From positions 1 to 64,000 of the forward strand of contig JAFZQE010000002.1 of NCBI GenBank assembly GCA_017552325.1: a DNA stretch of 64,000 nt. Direction: 5' to 3'. The notes beneath the pieces are model-generated. The model had not been told where the DNA came from, did no database searches, and saw only the letters and a list, made by a program, of their open reading frames with translations. The translations under genes and the position numbers were made by a program. Source of the DNA: Oscillospiraceae bacterium (GTDB lineage: Bacteria; Bacillota; Clostridia; Oscillospirales; Oscillospiraceae). Within the stretch, counting starts at the first letter, position 1. Every line of letters begins with the position of its first letter. This document shows positions 42,201 to 50,855 of this stretch, piece by piece.

Positions 42201-42228
42201 TTGACAAAGCGCGGAAATCGAATATAAT
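42201..42228 (+). promoter_or_regulatory. psuG promoter
   Basis: TTGACA (42201-42206), 16-base spacer, TATAAT (42223-42228). Confidence 0.85.
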
Positions 42229-42257
42229 GAGATTTCAATAAAGAATTGGAGGTACCT

Positions 42258-43169
<912 letters not shown>

Positions 43170-43174
43170 ACCGC

Positions 43175-43208
43175 AAATCGGCTGTTTTTGCAAAACAGCC
43201 GATTTTTT
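43175..43208 (+). terminator. Intrinsic terminator after psuG
   Basis: A 14-bp stem (43175-43188 with 43192-43205), three-base loop, T-run. It runs directly into the next promoter. Confidence 0.92.
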
Positions 43209-43209
43209 C

Positions 43210-43238
43210 TTGACAGGCTCCGCGCCGGATGGTATGAA
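43210..43238 (+). promoter_or_regulatory. Promoter of the MscS-family gene
   Basis: TTGACA (43210-43215), 17-base spacer, TATGAA (43233-43238), immediately after the psuG terminator. Confidence 0.7.
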
Positions 43239-43277
43239 TCAAATGAGAGAAACCGCAGACCGAAAGGAGAACAAACG

Positions 43278-44111
43278 ATGAAAAAGCTGCTCAAGATCCT
43301 GATTTATCTGGGCCTCTTCGCCGCCTTCTTCCTGATCGACCGCTTTGCCCTGCCTCACCCGGTCTTCCGCGTGCTGGCCATGGCCTTCGGCGTGCTGCTG
43401 TGCGTGGCGCTGCTGCGGCTGATCCTCGGCCTTTTCGAGCCGAAGGAGCGCAAGGGCAAAACGGCGCTGTCCATCATCGGCAGCCTGCTGCGCTACGCCT
43501 CGGTGCTGGTGATCCTCTGCTGGGGCCTGTCCCTGCTCGGCGTGGAGCTGAACACCATCGTCACCAGCGTCGGCATCCTGGCCCTGATCATCGGCTTCGG
43601 CGCGGAGAGCCTCGTGGCCGACGTGGTCACCGGCGTCTTCCTGCTGATCGACAGCCAGTACAACGTCGACGACATCGTGGAGGTCGACGGCTTCCGCGGC
43701 ACGGTCAAGGAGATCGGCGTGCGCACCACCTCGATCGTCGATCCCGGCGGGAACATCAAGATCATCAACAACTCCGAGATGCGCAACATCCTCAACCGCT
43801 CCGACCGGCTCTCCCGTTCGGTCAGCGACATCGCCATCCCCTACGGCACCGACCTGGAGGAACTGGAGAAGAATATCCCCGCGCTGATGCAGGAGATCTT
43901 CGCTGCGCGAGGCGACATGATGCAGGCGCCGCCGGTCTATCTCGGCGTGCAGGAGCTGGCCGAGTCCTCGGTGGTGCTCCGCTTCGTGGTCGAGGTGGCC
44001 GAAAAAGACATTTACGCCGGCGCGCGCGCCCTCAACCATGACCTGCTGCTCGGCTTCCGCCGTCTGGGTGTGGAATGCCCCTTCCCGCAGCTCGACGTCC
44101 ATCAGCACTGA
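43278..44111 (+). CDS. MscS-family mechanosensitive ion channel
   Basis: A 277-residue channel with three N-terminal membrane helices. The pore-lining helix is Gly/Ala-rich (VGILALIIGFGAESLVADVV), followed by the beta domain FLLIDSQYNVDDIVEVDGFR and GTVKEIGVRTTSIVDPGGN. It releases solutes on hypo-osmotic shock. AAAGGAG precedes the ATG at 43278; upstream in-frame sequence runs through the psuG terminator. A hypothetical membrane-anchored protein follows after 12 bases, so the two are probably cotranscribed. Confidence 0.93.
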   Translation: MKKLLKILIYLGLFAAFFLIDRFALPHPVFRVLAMAFGVLLCVALLRLILGLFEPKERKGKTALSIIGSLLRYASVLVILCWGLSLLGVELNTIVTSVGILALIIGFGAESLVADVVTGVFLLIDSQYNVDDIVEVDGFRGTVKEIGVRTTSIVDPGGNIKIINNSEMRNILNRSDRLSRSVSDIAIPYGTDLEELEKNIPALMQEIFAARGDMMQAPPVYLGVQELAESSVVLRFVVEVAEKDIYAGARALNHDLLLGFRRLGVECPFPQLDVHQH

Positions 44112-44123
44112 GCGAGGCCGCCT

Positions 44124-45158
44124 ATGAAGCGTTCCGATCAGGATCCTGCGCTGCCGCCGGAGGAATTCACCCCGCTGCCGCCGGAAATCGGCGCGTCCGG
44201 CAATTCCTCCGAAGCGCCGAAGAAGCGGCGCAGGCTGTTCTTTCTCGCGGCCGCCCTTGTCCTGCTCCTGCTGAGCGTCCGGCTGCTGCCGCAGAAAGCG
44301 CCCGGCGGCGAATCTCCCCTGCCGCCCGCTCCCTCCGCCCCGGCGGAGACCTACGCTCCCACGGACGAACCGGGCACGGAGCTGACGCCGGAGCCGAGCC
44401 CGGAAGCGACACCCGAGCCGAGCCCGGAGCCGACGCCGGAGCCCTCTCCCGGCTGTGAGATCATTTACATCCGCTTCTCCGGCTCCTTCGTCGCGCAGCT
44501 GGATTTCCGCGCGCCGGAGAGGATCCAAAGCGCCGAAGGCGTGATCCGGGAGAAAAACCTCGACACGGAGGAGCTGCGCTTCACCGTGCCGCCGGAGGAT
44601 ATCGCCGCCGGCCGCTTCGTGTACGAGTTCGACGAGGGCGAGGTCTATTTCAGGCACTGGGACGAGTATATGGAAAGCGGGCAGGAGCCGGAGCTCGAGC
44701 TGCGCCTCGAACTGCGGATCGAGGGCGAAAACGGCCCCGAGCCCCTGCATTACACGGAATGGGCGCGGCCGCAGCTCGGCTGGTCTCTGCGCTACGACGC
44801 AGAGAGCGAGGAGGCCGACGAATACACCTATCCCGGATACTTTGTGCTGCGGACCTATGAGGACGTGGTCCCGCCGGAGATCGTGATCGACGATCCGGAG
44901 GCGGCGGCGCGCGGCGCGCTCTGCGTCAGCGGCGAGATCGGCGGGCAGCCCGTCCGCGCCGAAGACTGTCAGATCCTCACCGTGGACTTCGGGCTCAACG
45001 ACTATCTGCCGCCCGGCTCGCCGAAGCTCTACTGCACGGTGCTGCTGATCCCGCGGCCGGAGGGCGTGCCGGAGGGCGGCACGGCACATTTCACGGTGCT
45101 GCAGCTGCTCGACGGCTACGGAGCCGTCTGGGTCACCGAGCAGGATGTGGAATACTGA
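44124..45158 (+). CDS. Membrane-anchored extracellular protein with Pro/Glu linker, unknown
   Basis: A 344-residue protein. It has a cytoplasmic start rich in Pro and Glu, a basic stop (KKRRRLFFLAAALVLLLL) and a single membrane helix at about 35-52. A linker with repeated TPEPSPE units reaches residue 112, and an acidic extracellular domain of about 230 residues completes it (RFVYEFDEGEVYFRHWDEY; FVLRTYEDVVPPEIVIDDPE). No catalytic motif is recognised. It is coupled to the mscS-like gene 12 bases upstream. The same anchor-linker-domain design occurs in the glycosidase at 40967 and the VanW protein at 29289. Confidence 0.8.
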   Translation: MKRSDQDPALPPEEFTPLPPEIGASGNSSEAPKKRRRLFFLAAALVLLLLSVRLLPQKAPGGESPLPPAPSAPAETYAPTDEPGTELTPEPSPEATPEPSPEPTPEPSPGCEIIYIRFSGSFVAQLDFRAPERIQSAEGVIREKNLDTEELRFTVPPEDIAAGRFVYEFDEGEVYFRHWDEYMESGQEPELELRLELRIEGENGPEPLHYTEWARPQLGWSLRYDAESEEADEYTYPGYFVLRTYEDVVPPEIVIDDPEAAARGALCVSGEIGGQPVRAEDCQILTVDFGLNDYLPPGSPKLYCTVLLIPRPEGVPEGGTAHFTVLQLLDGYGAVWVTEQDVEY

Positions 45159-45196
45159 AAAAACTCCGTGAGAGATGTCCTCTCACGGAGTTTTTT
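45158..45196. terminator. Bidirectional terminator
   Basis: ACTCCGTGAGAG (45163-45174) pairs with CTCTCACGGAGT (45180-45191), flanked by A- and T-runs, between convergent operons. Confidence 0.92.
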
Positions 45197-45208
45197 GTTC
45201 TTTCGGCC

Positions 45209-46396
45209 TTATTCGGCGCGGACGACGTCGTCCCAGAAGCGCCGGAGCGCCTCCATCGTCGGCACGGTCGCCAGGAAGGCCCGGTTGCCCATCGCGCCGG
45301 AGAGCGCGTCGGGCATGCGCTCGACCATGCACAGGTTGTTGCGGTATTTCTCCATGATCTCCTCGTCGCTGAGGGCGAAGTCCCTGCCGTCGCGGCGGCC
45401 GGCGAAGATGCAGTAGTTGTGGTCGCCGCAGGGCATGTCCGAGCGGTCGAAGGCCACCATGTCGGCCCAGATCTTGTAGACGTTCGTGCTGTGGGCGAAG
45501 TTGATCATGTCGGGCGAATAGCCGCCGCTCGGGCGCATGTTGACCTCGAGCGCGACGATCTGCCCTTTTTTGCCGATCGGCTGATCCTCCAGCAGGCGGA
45601 AGAACTCGAAGTGGATGAAGCGGCTCTTCACGCCGAAGCTCTTCGCCGTGGCGCGGCCGGCGGCGCGGGTCTCGGCCGGCAGATCGCGCAGGATGTAGAA
45701 GATGCAGTTGTCGTTGTTGTTGACGATGTCCATCACGGGGATCGGCGAGACGTTGCCGGTCTCGAAGATCGGCTCGCCCTTCGAGTCGTAGATCGCGTCA
45801 TAGGAGACGATCTCGCCGCGGATGAACTCCTCCATGATATAGGGGCTACCGTCCCACTCGAGCAGGAAGCGCTGCAGATCCTCGTCGCTTCTGATCTTCC
45901 AGGTGCCGTTGGCGCCGACGCCGTTGTCGGGCTTGGCGATCACGGGGTAGCCGACCTCGGCGATGAAGGCGCGGCAGCCGGCCAGATCGTCCGCCATGTG
46001 AAAGCGCGCCGTCGGCACGCCCGCGCGGCGGTAGTACTCCTTCATGCCGGACTTGAACTTGATGCGGGGGATGTCCTCGTTGCGGAAGCCGACCGGGATG
46101 TTGAAGTCGGTGCGCAGCGCCGCGTCCTGCTCCAGCCAGTACTCGTTGTTGGACTCCAGGAAGTCGATCCGGCCGTACTTGAAGGCGAAGAAGGCCACGG
46201 CGCGGTAGACCTCGTCGTAGTTTTCCATGCTGTCGACGCGGTAGTATTCGGTCAGGGCCTCCTTCAGCTCGGGGCGGAGGCGGTCGTAGGCCTCATCGCC
46301 GATGCCGAGCACGTTGACTCCGTTGTAATGCAGCTCATGGCAGAAATGCCAGTAGTTTTCGGGGAAATTCGGGGACATGAATATTGCGTTTTTCAT
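45209..46396 (-). CDS. ATP-grasp domain protein, unknown ligase
   Basis: A 395-residue ATP-grasp enzyme of the carbamoyl-phosphate synthase/biotin-carboxylase-like type. A pre-ATP-grasp Rossmann-like region (MKNAIFMSPNFPENYWHFCH) is followed by GYPVIAKPDNGVGANGTWKI, PYIMEEFIRGEIVSYDAIYD and the metal-binding EVNMRPSGGYSPDMINFAH. Such enzymes couple ATP to joining a carboxylate with an amine, thiol or similar group through an acyl-phosphate. It is last in a three-gene set behind two alpha/beta-hydrolase genes, 30 bases after the second. The context suggests synthesis of a small conjugate or ester-linked product; no substrate can be named. Confidence 0.88.
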   Translation of the reverse strand: MKNAIFMSPNFPENYWHFCHELHYNGVNVLGIGDEAYDRLRPELKEALTEYYRVDSMENYDEVYRAVAFFAFKYGRIDFLESNNEYWLEQDAALRTDFNIPVGFRNEDIPRIKFKSGMKEYYRRAGVPTARFHMADDLAGCRAFIAEVGYPVIAKPDNGVGANGTWKIRSDEDLQRFLLEWDGSPYIMEEFIRGEIVSYDAIYDSKGEPIFETGNVSPIPVMDIVNNNDNCIFYILRDLPAETRAAGRATAKSFGVKSRFIHFEFFRLLEDQPIGKKGQIVALEVNMRPSGGYSPDMINFAHSTNVYKIWADMVAFDRSDMPCGDHNYCIFAGRRDGRDFALSDEEIMEKYRNNLCMVERMPDALSGAMGNRAFLATVPTMEALRRFWDDVVRAE

Positions 46397-46426
46397 AATG
46401 ATACCTTCTTTCGCGGGGATTTGGTC

Positions 46427-47179
46427 TCAGCCCTCCAGCAGCTTCGGGACGAAATAGGCCACCTGCTTGAACCACCAGGACCAGTCGTGCTGCACGTCGT
46501 AGCCCCAGTAGTCCACCGTCGCGGGGATGCCCTTTTCCTTCAGCACCCGCTCCAGCTCGCGGGTGGATTCCGGGATCTCCCAGGGGCCCTGGCCCACGCA
46601 GAACACCGCGCGGTTGCGGCGGTATTTCTCCATGTAGGCGTGATCGGGCGGCATGTTGGGCAGATAGTTCAGCGGAGAGTTCAGATAGACCTTCTCGTCC
46701 ATGTAGCCGTCGAAGCCGTAGGCCGCGTCGTAGATGCCGCTGAGCGCGAGCACCTCGTCAAAGCGGTCGGGGAAGCGGAAATAGAGATTGGCCGCGTGCG
46801 TGGCGCCCAGACTCGCGCCGAAGGCCATCACGCCGGTGTATTTCGTGTCGCCGCGCTCGCGGCAGCGCATGCGGATATAGGGCACGACCTCCTCGCAGAG
46901 ATAGCGTATCCAGTCCTCATGCCGGCGGATCCGCCAGTAGGGATTGCCGTTTTTATAGGACCAGGTCTCGGTGTCGAGCGTGTCGACGGAAAAGACCGTC
47001 GCCTGCCCGCTCTCCAGGAAGGGGCGCCAGGCGTCCAGCATGCCGAAATTCTCGAAATCGTAAAAGCGGCCGTCCTGACAGGGAATGTAGAGCACGGGCT
47101 TGCCGCCCTGCCCGTATACCTTGATCTCCATGTCCCGCCCCAGCGAGGGGCTGCGCCACTTGTCATAGCGGATTTCCAT
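46427..47179 (-). CDS. Esterase-family alpha/beta hydrolase (PF00756-like)
   Basis: A 250-residue cytosolic hydrolase. The nucleophile elbow is GASLGATHA with Ser near residue 121; a late Asp/His pair is expected in YDVQHDWSWW. It starts SLGRDMEIKVYGQGGKPVLY and resembles the esterase D/tributyrin esterase group. It lies three bases after the other hydrolase gene and 30 before the ATP-grasp gene, so the trio is one operon. Its substrate could be the product or a protected precursor of the ATP-grasp reaction (inference). No signal peptide. Confidence 0.87.
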   Translation of the reverse strand: MEIRYDKWRSPSLGRDMEIKVYGQGGKPVLYIPCQDGRFYDFENFGMLDAWRPFLESGQATVFSVDTLDTETWSYKNGNPYWRIRRHEDWIRYLCEEVVPYIRMRCRERGDTKYTGVMAFGASLGATHAANLYFRFPDRFDEVLALSGIYDAAYGFDGYMDEKVYLNSPLNYLPNMPPDHAYMEKYRRNRAVFCVGQGPWEIPESTRELERVLKEKGIPATVDYWGYDVQHDWSWWFKQVAYFVPKLLEG

Positions 47180-47182
47180 TGC

Positions 47183-47947
47183 TCAATCCTCCAGTCCGTA
47201 GAGCAGAGTTGAAATGAAGAACGGATTCTGTTTTTCCCAGCTCGCCTCGTTGTGCTCGCCGTCCGGGACCAGGCGCGAGGTCAGCAGCACGCCCTTCTGC
47301 TGCAGCAGGCGGCAGACCGTCCGCCAGCGGCTTTGGGTGCTGCGCCATCTGAGCTCCGTCTCGCCCATGTCCATGTAGAGCACGGTGCCGGCGGGGAACG
47401 AAGCCTCCCGGAGCATCGCGTCGAGCGCGGTGGGCCTGAAGCCGATCGAAGGAGAAAGCGCCGCCGCGCGGGAGAACACATGGTTATAGCGAGCCAGGGC
47501 AAAGAGGCTCATCAGCCCGCCCATCGAGCTGCCCGCGATGAAGGTGTGCTCCCGGTCGGGAAGCGTCGGGAATTCGGCGTCGATCATCGGCTTGAAGCTG
47601 CGGATCAGCCAGTCCATCGTCTCGCCGCCCTCCGCCCTGATCTCTCCCATGCGCGCCGAGCGGAAGTCAAAGGGCGCGTACTCGCGGATCCGCCCCCATT
47701 TGGGGTCGTGGTTGCACTCCACCGCCGCCACGATCAACGGCGTCCCGCTGCTCTCCAGATACTCGGCCATGCCCCAGCTCTTGCCGTAGGTCGCGTCCTC
47801 GTCGAAAAAGACGTTGTGCCCGTCGAACATATAGAGCACCGGGAAGCGCCGGTCCGGCTCCCAGCCGCCCTCCGGCAGATACACATAGGCAAAGCGCTCG
47901 TCCTCGCCCTTCGGCGCGGGATAACGGATCTTCCACTTGATGACCAT
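47183..47947 (-). CDS. Alpha/beta hydrolase-fold putative esterase
   Basis: A 254-residue hydrolase with RRFPVLYMFDGHNVFFDEDA near the start, typical of IroE/Fes-like and putative esterase (PF00756) proteins, and nucleophile elbow AGSSMGGLMSLFAL. The C-terminal catalytic His is likely in DGEHNEASWEK. IroE/Fes relatives cleave ester bonds in siderophores and acylated glycans. It heads the hydrolase-hydrolase-ATP-grasp operon; GGAG lies nine bases upstream of the ATG at 47947. A weak promoter (TTGACC near 48004) may drive it. No signal peptide, so it probably acts inside the cell. Confidence 0.87.
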   Translation of the reverse strand: MVIKWKIRYPAPKGEDERFAYVYLPEGGWEPDRRFPVLYMFDGHNVFFDEDATYGKSWGMAEYLESSGTPLIVAAVECNHDPKWGRIREYAPFDFRSARMGEIRAEGGETMDWLIRSFKPMIDAEFPTLPDREHTFIAGSSMGGLMSLFALARYNHVFSRAAALSPSIGFRPTALDAMLREASFPAGTVLYMDMGETELRWRSTQSRWRTVCRLLQQKGVLLTSRLVPDGEHNEASWEKQNPFFISTLLYGLED

Positions 47948-48069
47948 TTGTTTATCTCCATTGACAGACTTCTATCTTTATCAGTTTAGCACGGCGGCGG
48001 TCAAATTGCAACAGAAAGCCGTCATACGCAGGCCGGGTCAGCTTTTCTCGGCCGCGCGCCGTTTTTCTC

Positions 48070-48098
48070 TTGAGCCGGGCGCAAAAGTGTGGTACAGT
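48070..48098 (+). promoter_or_regulatory. Promoter of cdsA-mutY
   Basis: TTGAGC (48070-48075), 17-base spacer, extended -10 TGGTACAGT (48090-48098). Confidence 0.65.
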
Positions 48099-48133
48099 AT
48101 AAACGACGAAATATGACCGAAAGAGGGATCCCC

Positions 48134-48952
48134 TTGAAAACGAGAGTCATCTCCGCCATCGTTCTTCTGACTGTCACGATATCCTGCGTGCTGATCTCGG
48201 AGACCACCCGCATCCTCTTCTTTGCCGCTGCGGGCATTATCTGCTGCTACGAGCTCAGCCGGAACCTGGAAAAGCTGGACATATACTGCTGCGCCTGGGT
48301 CATGTACGTCCACATGGCCCTGCAGGCCATCCTCACGCTGCTGCATGTGCCGCTGGAGTACTGCGTAGCCGCGCTGACGCTGGCGATCTTCCTCGCCATG
48401 TTCTCCGGCATCCTGCACCCGAAGGTGTCCGGCCCCGGCGCCTTCTATACCGAGGCGGGCGTGTCCTACCCCGGCTTCCTCTTTGTGCTGCTGATGCGCG
48501 TCAGCGATTCCGACATCTGGGCCGAGACCCTGCTTCTGGCCGTGCTCCCCTCCATGCTCTGCGACGCCTTTGCCCTCTTCGGCGGCACGCGCTTCGGAAA
48601 GCACAAGCTGGCCCCGCGCGTCTCCCCGCACAAGACCTGGGAGGGCAGCATCAGCGGCGCCCTGGCCGCGACCGCGGGCGGCTTCGCCCTGTATTTCCTG
48701 CTGCCGTACATCCCCGGCCTGGTCTACCGGGGCATCCCCCTCTGGGTCTGCGTGGTGACGGCCTTCCTCTCCTCGAGCATGGGGCAGATCGGCGACCTCG
48801 CCGAGTCCCTGGTCAAGCGGATGATCGGCGTCAAGGACTTCTCCAACCTCATCCCCGGGCACGGCGGTCTGATGGACCGGGCGGACAGCCTGCTCTTCGC
48901 CATCCCCACCGCCTACCTCTGTCTTCTGCTGGCGCAGCGCTTCGTGAGCTGA
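48134..48952 (+). CDS. cdsA: Phosphatidate cytidylyltransferase
   Basis: A 272-residue membrane enzyme that makes CDP-diacylglycerol from CTP and phosphatidate, the branch point of phospholipid synthesis. The CDS signature is complete: SLVKRMIGVKDFSNLIPGHG followed by GLMDRADS near the C-terminus; VSPHKTWEGSISGALAA also fits. About seven or eight helices. I chose the TTG at 48134, with AGAGGG seven bases upstream, over GTG 48089 and ATG 48113, which lack ribosome-binding sites and begin inside or next to the promoter. mutY follows after one base. Confidence 0.93.
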   Translation: MKTRVISAIVLLTVTISCVLISETTRILFFAAAGIICCYELSRNLEKLDIYCCAWVMYVHMALQAILTLLHVPLEYCVAALTLAIFLAMFSGILHPKVSGPGAFYTEAGVSYPGFLFVLLMRVSDSDIWAETLLLAVLPSMLCDAFALFGGTRFGKHKLAPRVSPHKTWEGSISGALAATAGGFALYFLLPYIPGLVYRGIPLWVCVVTAFLSSSMGQIGDLAESLVKRMIGVKDFSNLIPGHGGLMDRADSLLFAIPTAYLCLLLAQRFVS

Positions 48953-48953
48953 G

Positions 48954-50006
48954 ATGGACGAGCATGAACTTCTGCGTGAAAGCGCGGCGCGCCTGATCCC
49001 CTGGTGCCGGGAGATCAGGCGCGCGCTGCCGTGGCGGCAGGATCCGACGCCCTACCGGGTCTGGATCTCGGAGATCATGCTGCAGCAGACGCGCATCGAG
49101 GCCGTGATCCCCTACTACTACCGCTTCCTGGCCGCTCTGCCGGACGCCGCGGCCCTGGCCGCCGCGCCGGACGACGAGCTGATGAAGCTCTGGGAGGGCC
49201 TGGGCTACTACAGCCGCGCCCGGAATCTGAAAAAAGCGGCGCAGCTCATCACGGACGAGTACGGCGGCGAGCTGCCGCGCAGCGCCGAGGAGCTGCGAAA
49301 GCTGCCCGGGATCGGGGACTATACCGCCGGCGCGATCGCCTCGATCGCCTGCGGCGAGCCGGAGCCCGCCGTGGACGGGAACGTCCTGCGCGTCGTCATG
49401 CGGCTGACCGCCTGCGGCGACGACGTGCTCAGCCAGAAGACGAGGCGCCGCGTGACCGAGGCGCTGCGGGCCGTCTATCCCCGCGGGGAGGAGGCCGGGC
49501 TGCTGACCGAGGGCCTGATGGAGCTCGGTGAAACGCTCTGCCTGCCGAACGGCGAGCCGCTCTGCGGGAGCTGTCCGCTGCGCAGCCTGTGTCTGGCGCA
49601 CCGCGAGGGGCGGGAGAGCGATTTTCCGAAACGCAGCCCCAAAAAGGAGCGGCGCGTCGAGGAAAAGACCGTGCTACTGCTGCGCTGCGGCGGCCGCTAT
49701 GCGCTGCGGCGGCGCGGGGAGGCGGGCCTGCTGGCCGGGATGTGGGAATTCCCCAATCTGCCCGGGAAGCAGGACGCCGCAACCGTCCGGGAATCGCTGG
49801 AACGGCGGGGCCTCGCGCCGGGCGAGATCCGCCCATGTGGGGAAGCCAGGCATGTTTTCACCCATATCGAGTGGCATATGACCGGCTTTCTTGCCGAGAT
49901 TTCCCGGCAAAGTGGGGAATTCGAGTGGAAAACGCCGGAAGAGATCCGCGCGGGATACGCGATCCCGACGGCCTTCCGGGCCTATCAAAAGCTGACAGAA
50001 AAATGA
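48954..50006 (+). CDS. mutY: A/G-specific adenine glycosylase
   Basis: A 350-residue base-excision repair enzyme removing adenine opposite 8-oxoguanine. The helix-hairpin-helix is RKLPGIGDYTAGAIASIACG, with the catalytic Asp in PAVDGNVLRVVMRL. The [4Fe-4S] cysteines are in CLPNGEPLCGSCPLRSLC, giving C-x7-C-x2-C-x5-C, one residue more than the usual first spacing. A NUDIX-like C-terminal domain (about 225-350, LRRRGEAGLLAGMWEFPNLP) recognises the lesion. It begins one base after cdsA, with no separate ribosome-binding site needed if coupled. It ends at the terminator 50005-50037. Confidence 0.96.
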   Translation: MDEHELLRESAARLIPWCREIRRALPWRQDPTPYRVWISEIMLQQTRIEAVIPYYYRFLAALPDAAALAAAPDDELMKLWEGLGYYSRARNLKKAAQLITDEYGGELPRSAEELRKLPGIGDYTAGAIASIACGEPEPAVDGNVLRVVMRLTACGDDVLSQKTRRRVTEALRAVYPRGEEAGLLTEGLMELGETLCLPNGEPLCGSCPLRSLCLAHREGRESDFPKRSPKKERRVEEKTVLLLRCGGRYALRRRGEAGLLAGMWEFPNLPGKQDAATVRESLERRGLAPGEIRPCGEARHVFTHIEWHMTGFLAEISRQSGEFEWKTPEEIRAGYAIPTAFRAYQKLTEK

Positions 50007-50037
50007 AAGCCCGTCCGGTCGGACGGGCTTTCGTTTT
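50005..50037. terminator. Terminator between mutY and thiT
   Basis: GAAAGCCCGTCC (50005-50016) with GGACGGGCTTTC (50021-50032), four-base loop, then GTTTTTC. Convergent genes share it. Confidence 0.88.
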
Positions 50038-50052
50038 TCTTTTGCGGCGTTT

Positions 50053-50625
50053 TCAGGCCTTCAGGTCCTCGCCGTGGACGTATTTGCCGAGAACTTTCTC
50101 CAGCACGATGCAGACGATCAGCGCGAGAATGGTGTTGGGCAGCATGTATGAGCCGTTATACAGCGCGGAGTAGACCCAGACGTTGGTCATCGGCAGACCG
50201 AAGATGTCCTCCATGTATACGGCGTAGATCGTGATGCCGCTGATGAAGTGGATCACGAAGCGGCCGAAGCAGCCGATCAGCGCGCCGAGCCACATCAGGC
50301 CCTTTTTGCGCATCAGCAGGCCGGCAAAGCCGACGAACATATAGGCCACGCTGTAGTCGAGCAGCATCGACTGCCAGTTGACCGCAGCGCCGCCCGCGAA
50401 GAAGAACTTCAGCGTGCCGAACACGAGGCCGGCGCCGAGGCCCCAGCCGAGCCCCCAGCGGTAGGCGACGAGGATCAGCGGGATCATGACGAGGTCGATC
50501 GAGCCGCCGAAGCCGCCGAAGCTGAAGCCGATGGGGATCTTCAGATAGCTCAGCGCCAGCGCGAGGGCCACGAACACCGCGCACTCGGCCAGGCAGCGAA
50601 GCTTCAGATGAGATTTGCCGTTCAT
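50053..50625 (-). CDS. thiT: Thiamine ECF transporter S-component
   Basis: A 190-residue membrane protein of about six helices with the ThiT/YuaJ pattern: LALALSYLKIPIGFSFGGFG, GSIDLVMIPLILVAYRWGLG, NWQSMLLDYSVAYMFVGFAG and FGRFVIHFISGITIYAVY. ThiT binds thiamine with high affinity and passes it to the shared EcfAA'T module, not encoded here. The assignment is supported by a TPP riboswitch and terminator directly upstream. AAGGAGG lies seven bases before the ATG. Low intracellular thiamine pyrophosphate should allow transcription. Confidence 0.95.
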   Translation of the reverse strand: MNGKSHLKLRCLAECAVFVALALALSYLKIPIGFSFGGFGGSIDLVMIPLILVAYRWGLGWGLGAGLVFGTLKFFFAGGAAVNWQSMLLDYSVAYMFVGFAGLLMRKKGLMWLGALIGCFGRFVIHFISGITIYAVYMEDIFGLPMTNVWVYSALYNGSYMLPNTILALIVCIVLEKVLGKYVHGEDLKA

Positions 50626-50654
50626 TTCTCTTTCCTCCTTTTGAATACGGAAGC

Positions 50655-50693
50655 GGAAACGAAAACCGCGGGCTCATACAAATGAACCCGCGG
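50655..50693 (-). terminator. Expression-platform terminator of the thiT TPP riboswitch
   Basis: On the minus strand CCGCGGGTTCAT (50693-50682) pairs with ATGAGCCCGCGG (50677-50666), four-base loop, then TTTTCGTTTCC. It sits between the aptamer and the thiT ribosome-binding site. Confidence 0.85.
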
Positions 50694-50706
50694 AAAACCG
50701 TCGTTT

Positions 50707-50795
50707 CTGTTTCCTACGCCGGCATTACCCGGATCAGGTTCACGGGTCTCGGCGCTCGATTACGCCGTCTCAGCCGGGATGACCCGGCCCCCCTC
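50707..50795 (-). promoter_or_regulatory. TPP riboswitch (THI element) controlling thiT
   Basis: The conserved core is present on the minus strand: CTGAGA (50773-50768), the GAACCTGAT block (50741-50733) and the 3' closing part ending GCGTAGGAAA. Paired arms GCCGGGTCATCCCGGC and the P4/P5 arm ACCCG-N-CGGGT are visible. With the downstream terminator this is a transcription-off switch responding to thiamine pyrophosphate. Confidence 0.95.
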
Positions 50796-50805
50796 TTGCG
50801 ATTTG

Positions 50806-50834
50806 ATTGTAGTCCCATCCGCGCGAAATGTCAA
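50806..50834 (-). promoter_or_regulatory. Promoter of the thiT riboswitch mRNA
   Basis: Minus strand TTGACA (50834-50829), 17-base spacer, TACAAT (50811-50806), 11 bases upstream of the aptamer. Confidence 0.82.
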
Positions 50835-50855
50835 GCGAGATTTGCCGCTCTCTCC

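Noticed and set aside
44124..45158. Candidate sortase-anchored surface protein
   Set aside because: No LPxTG-like motif or C-terminal hydrophobic segment; the protein is anchored by its N-terminal helix.
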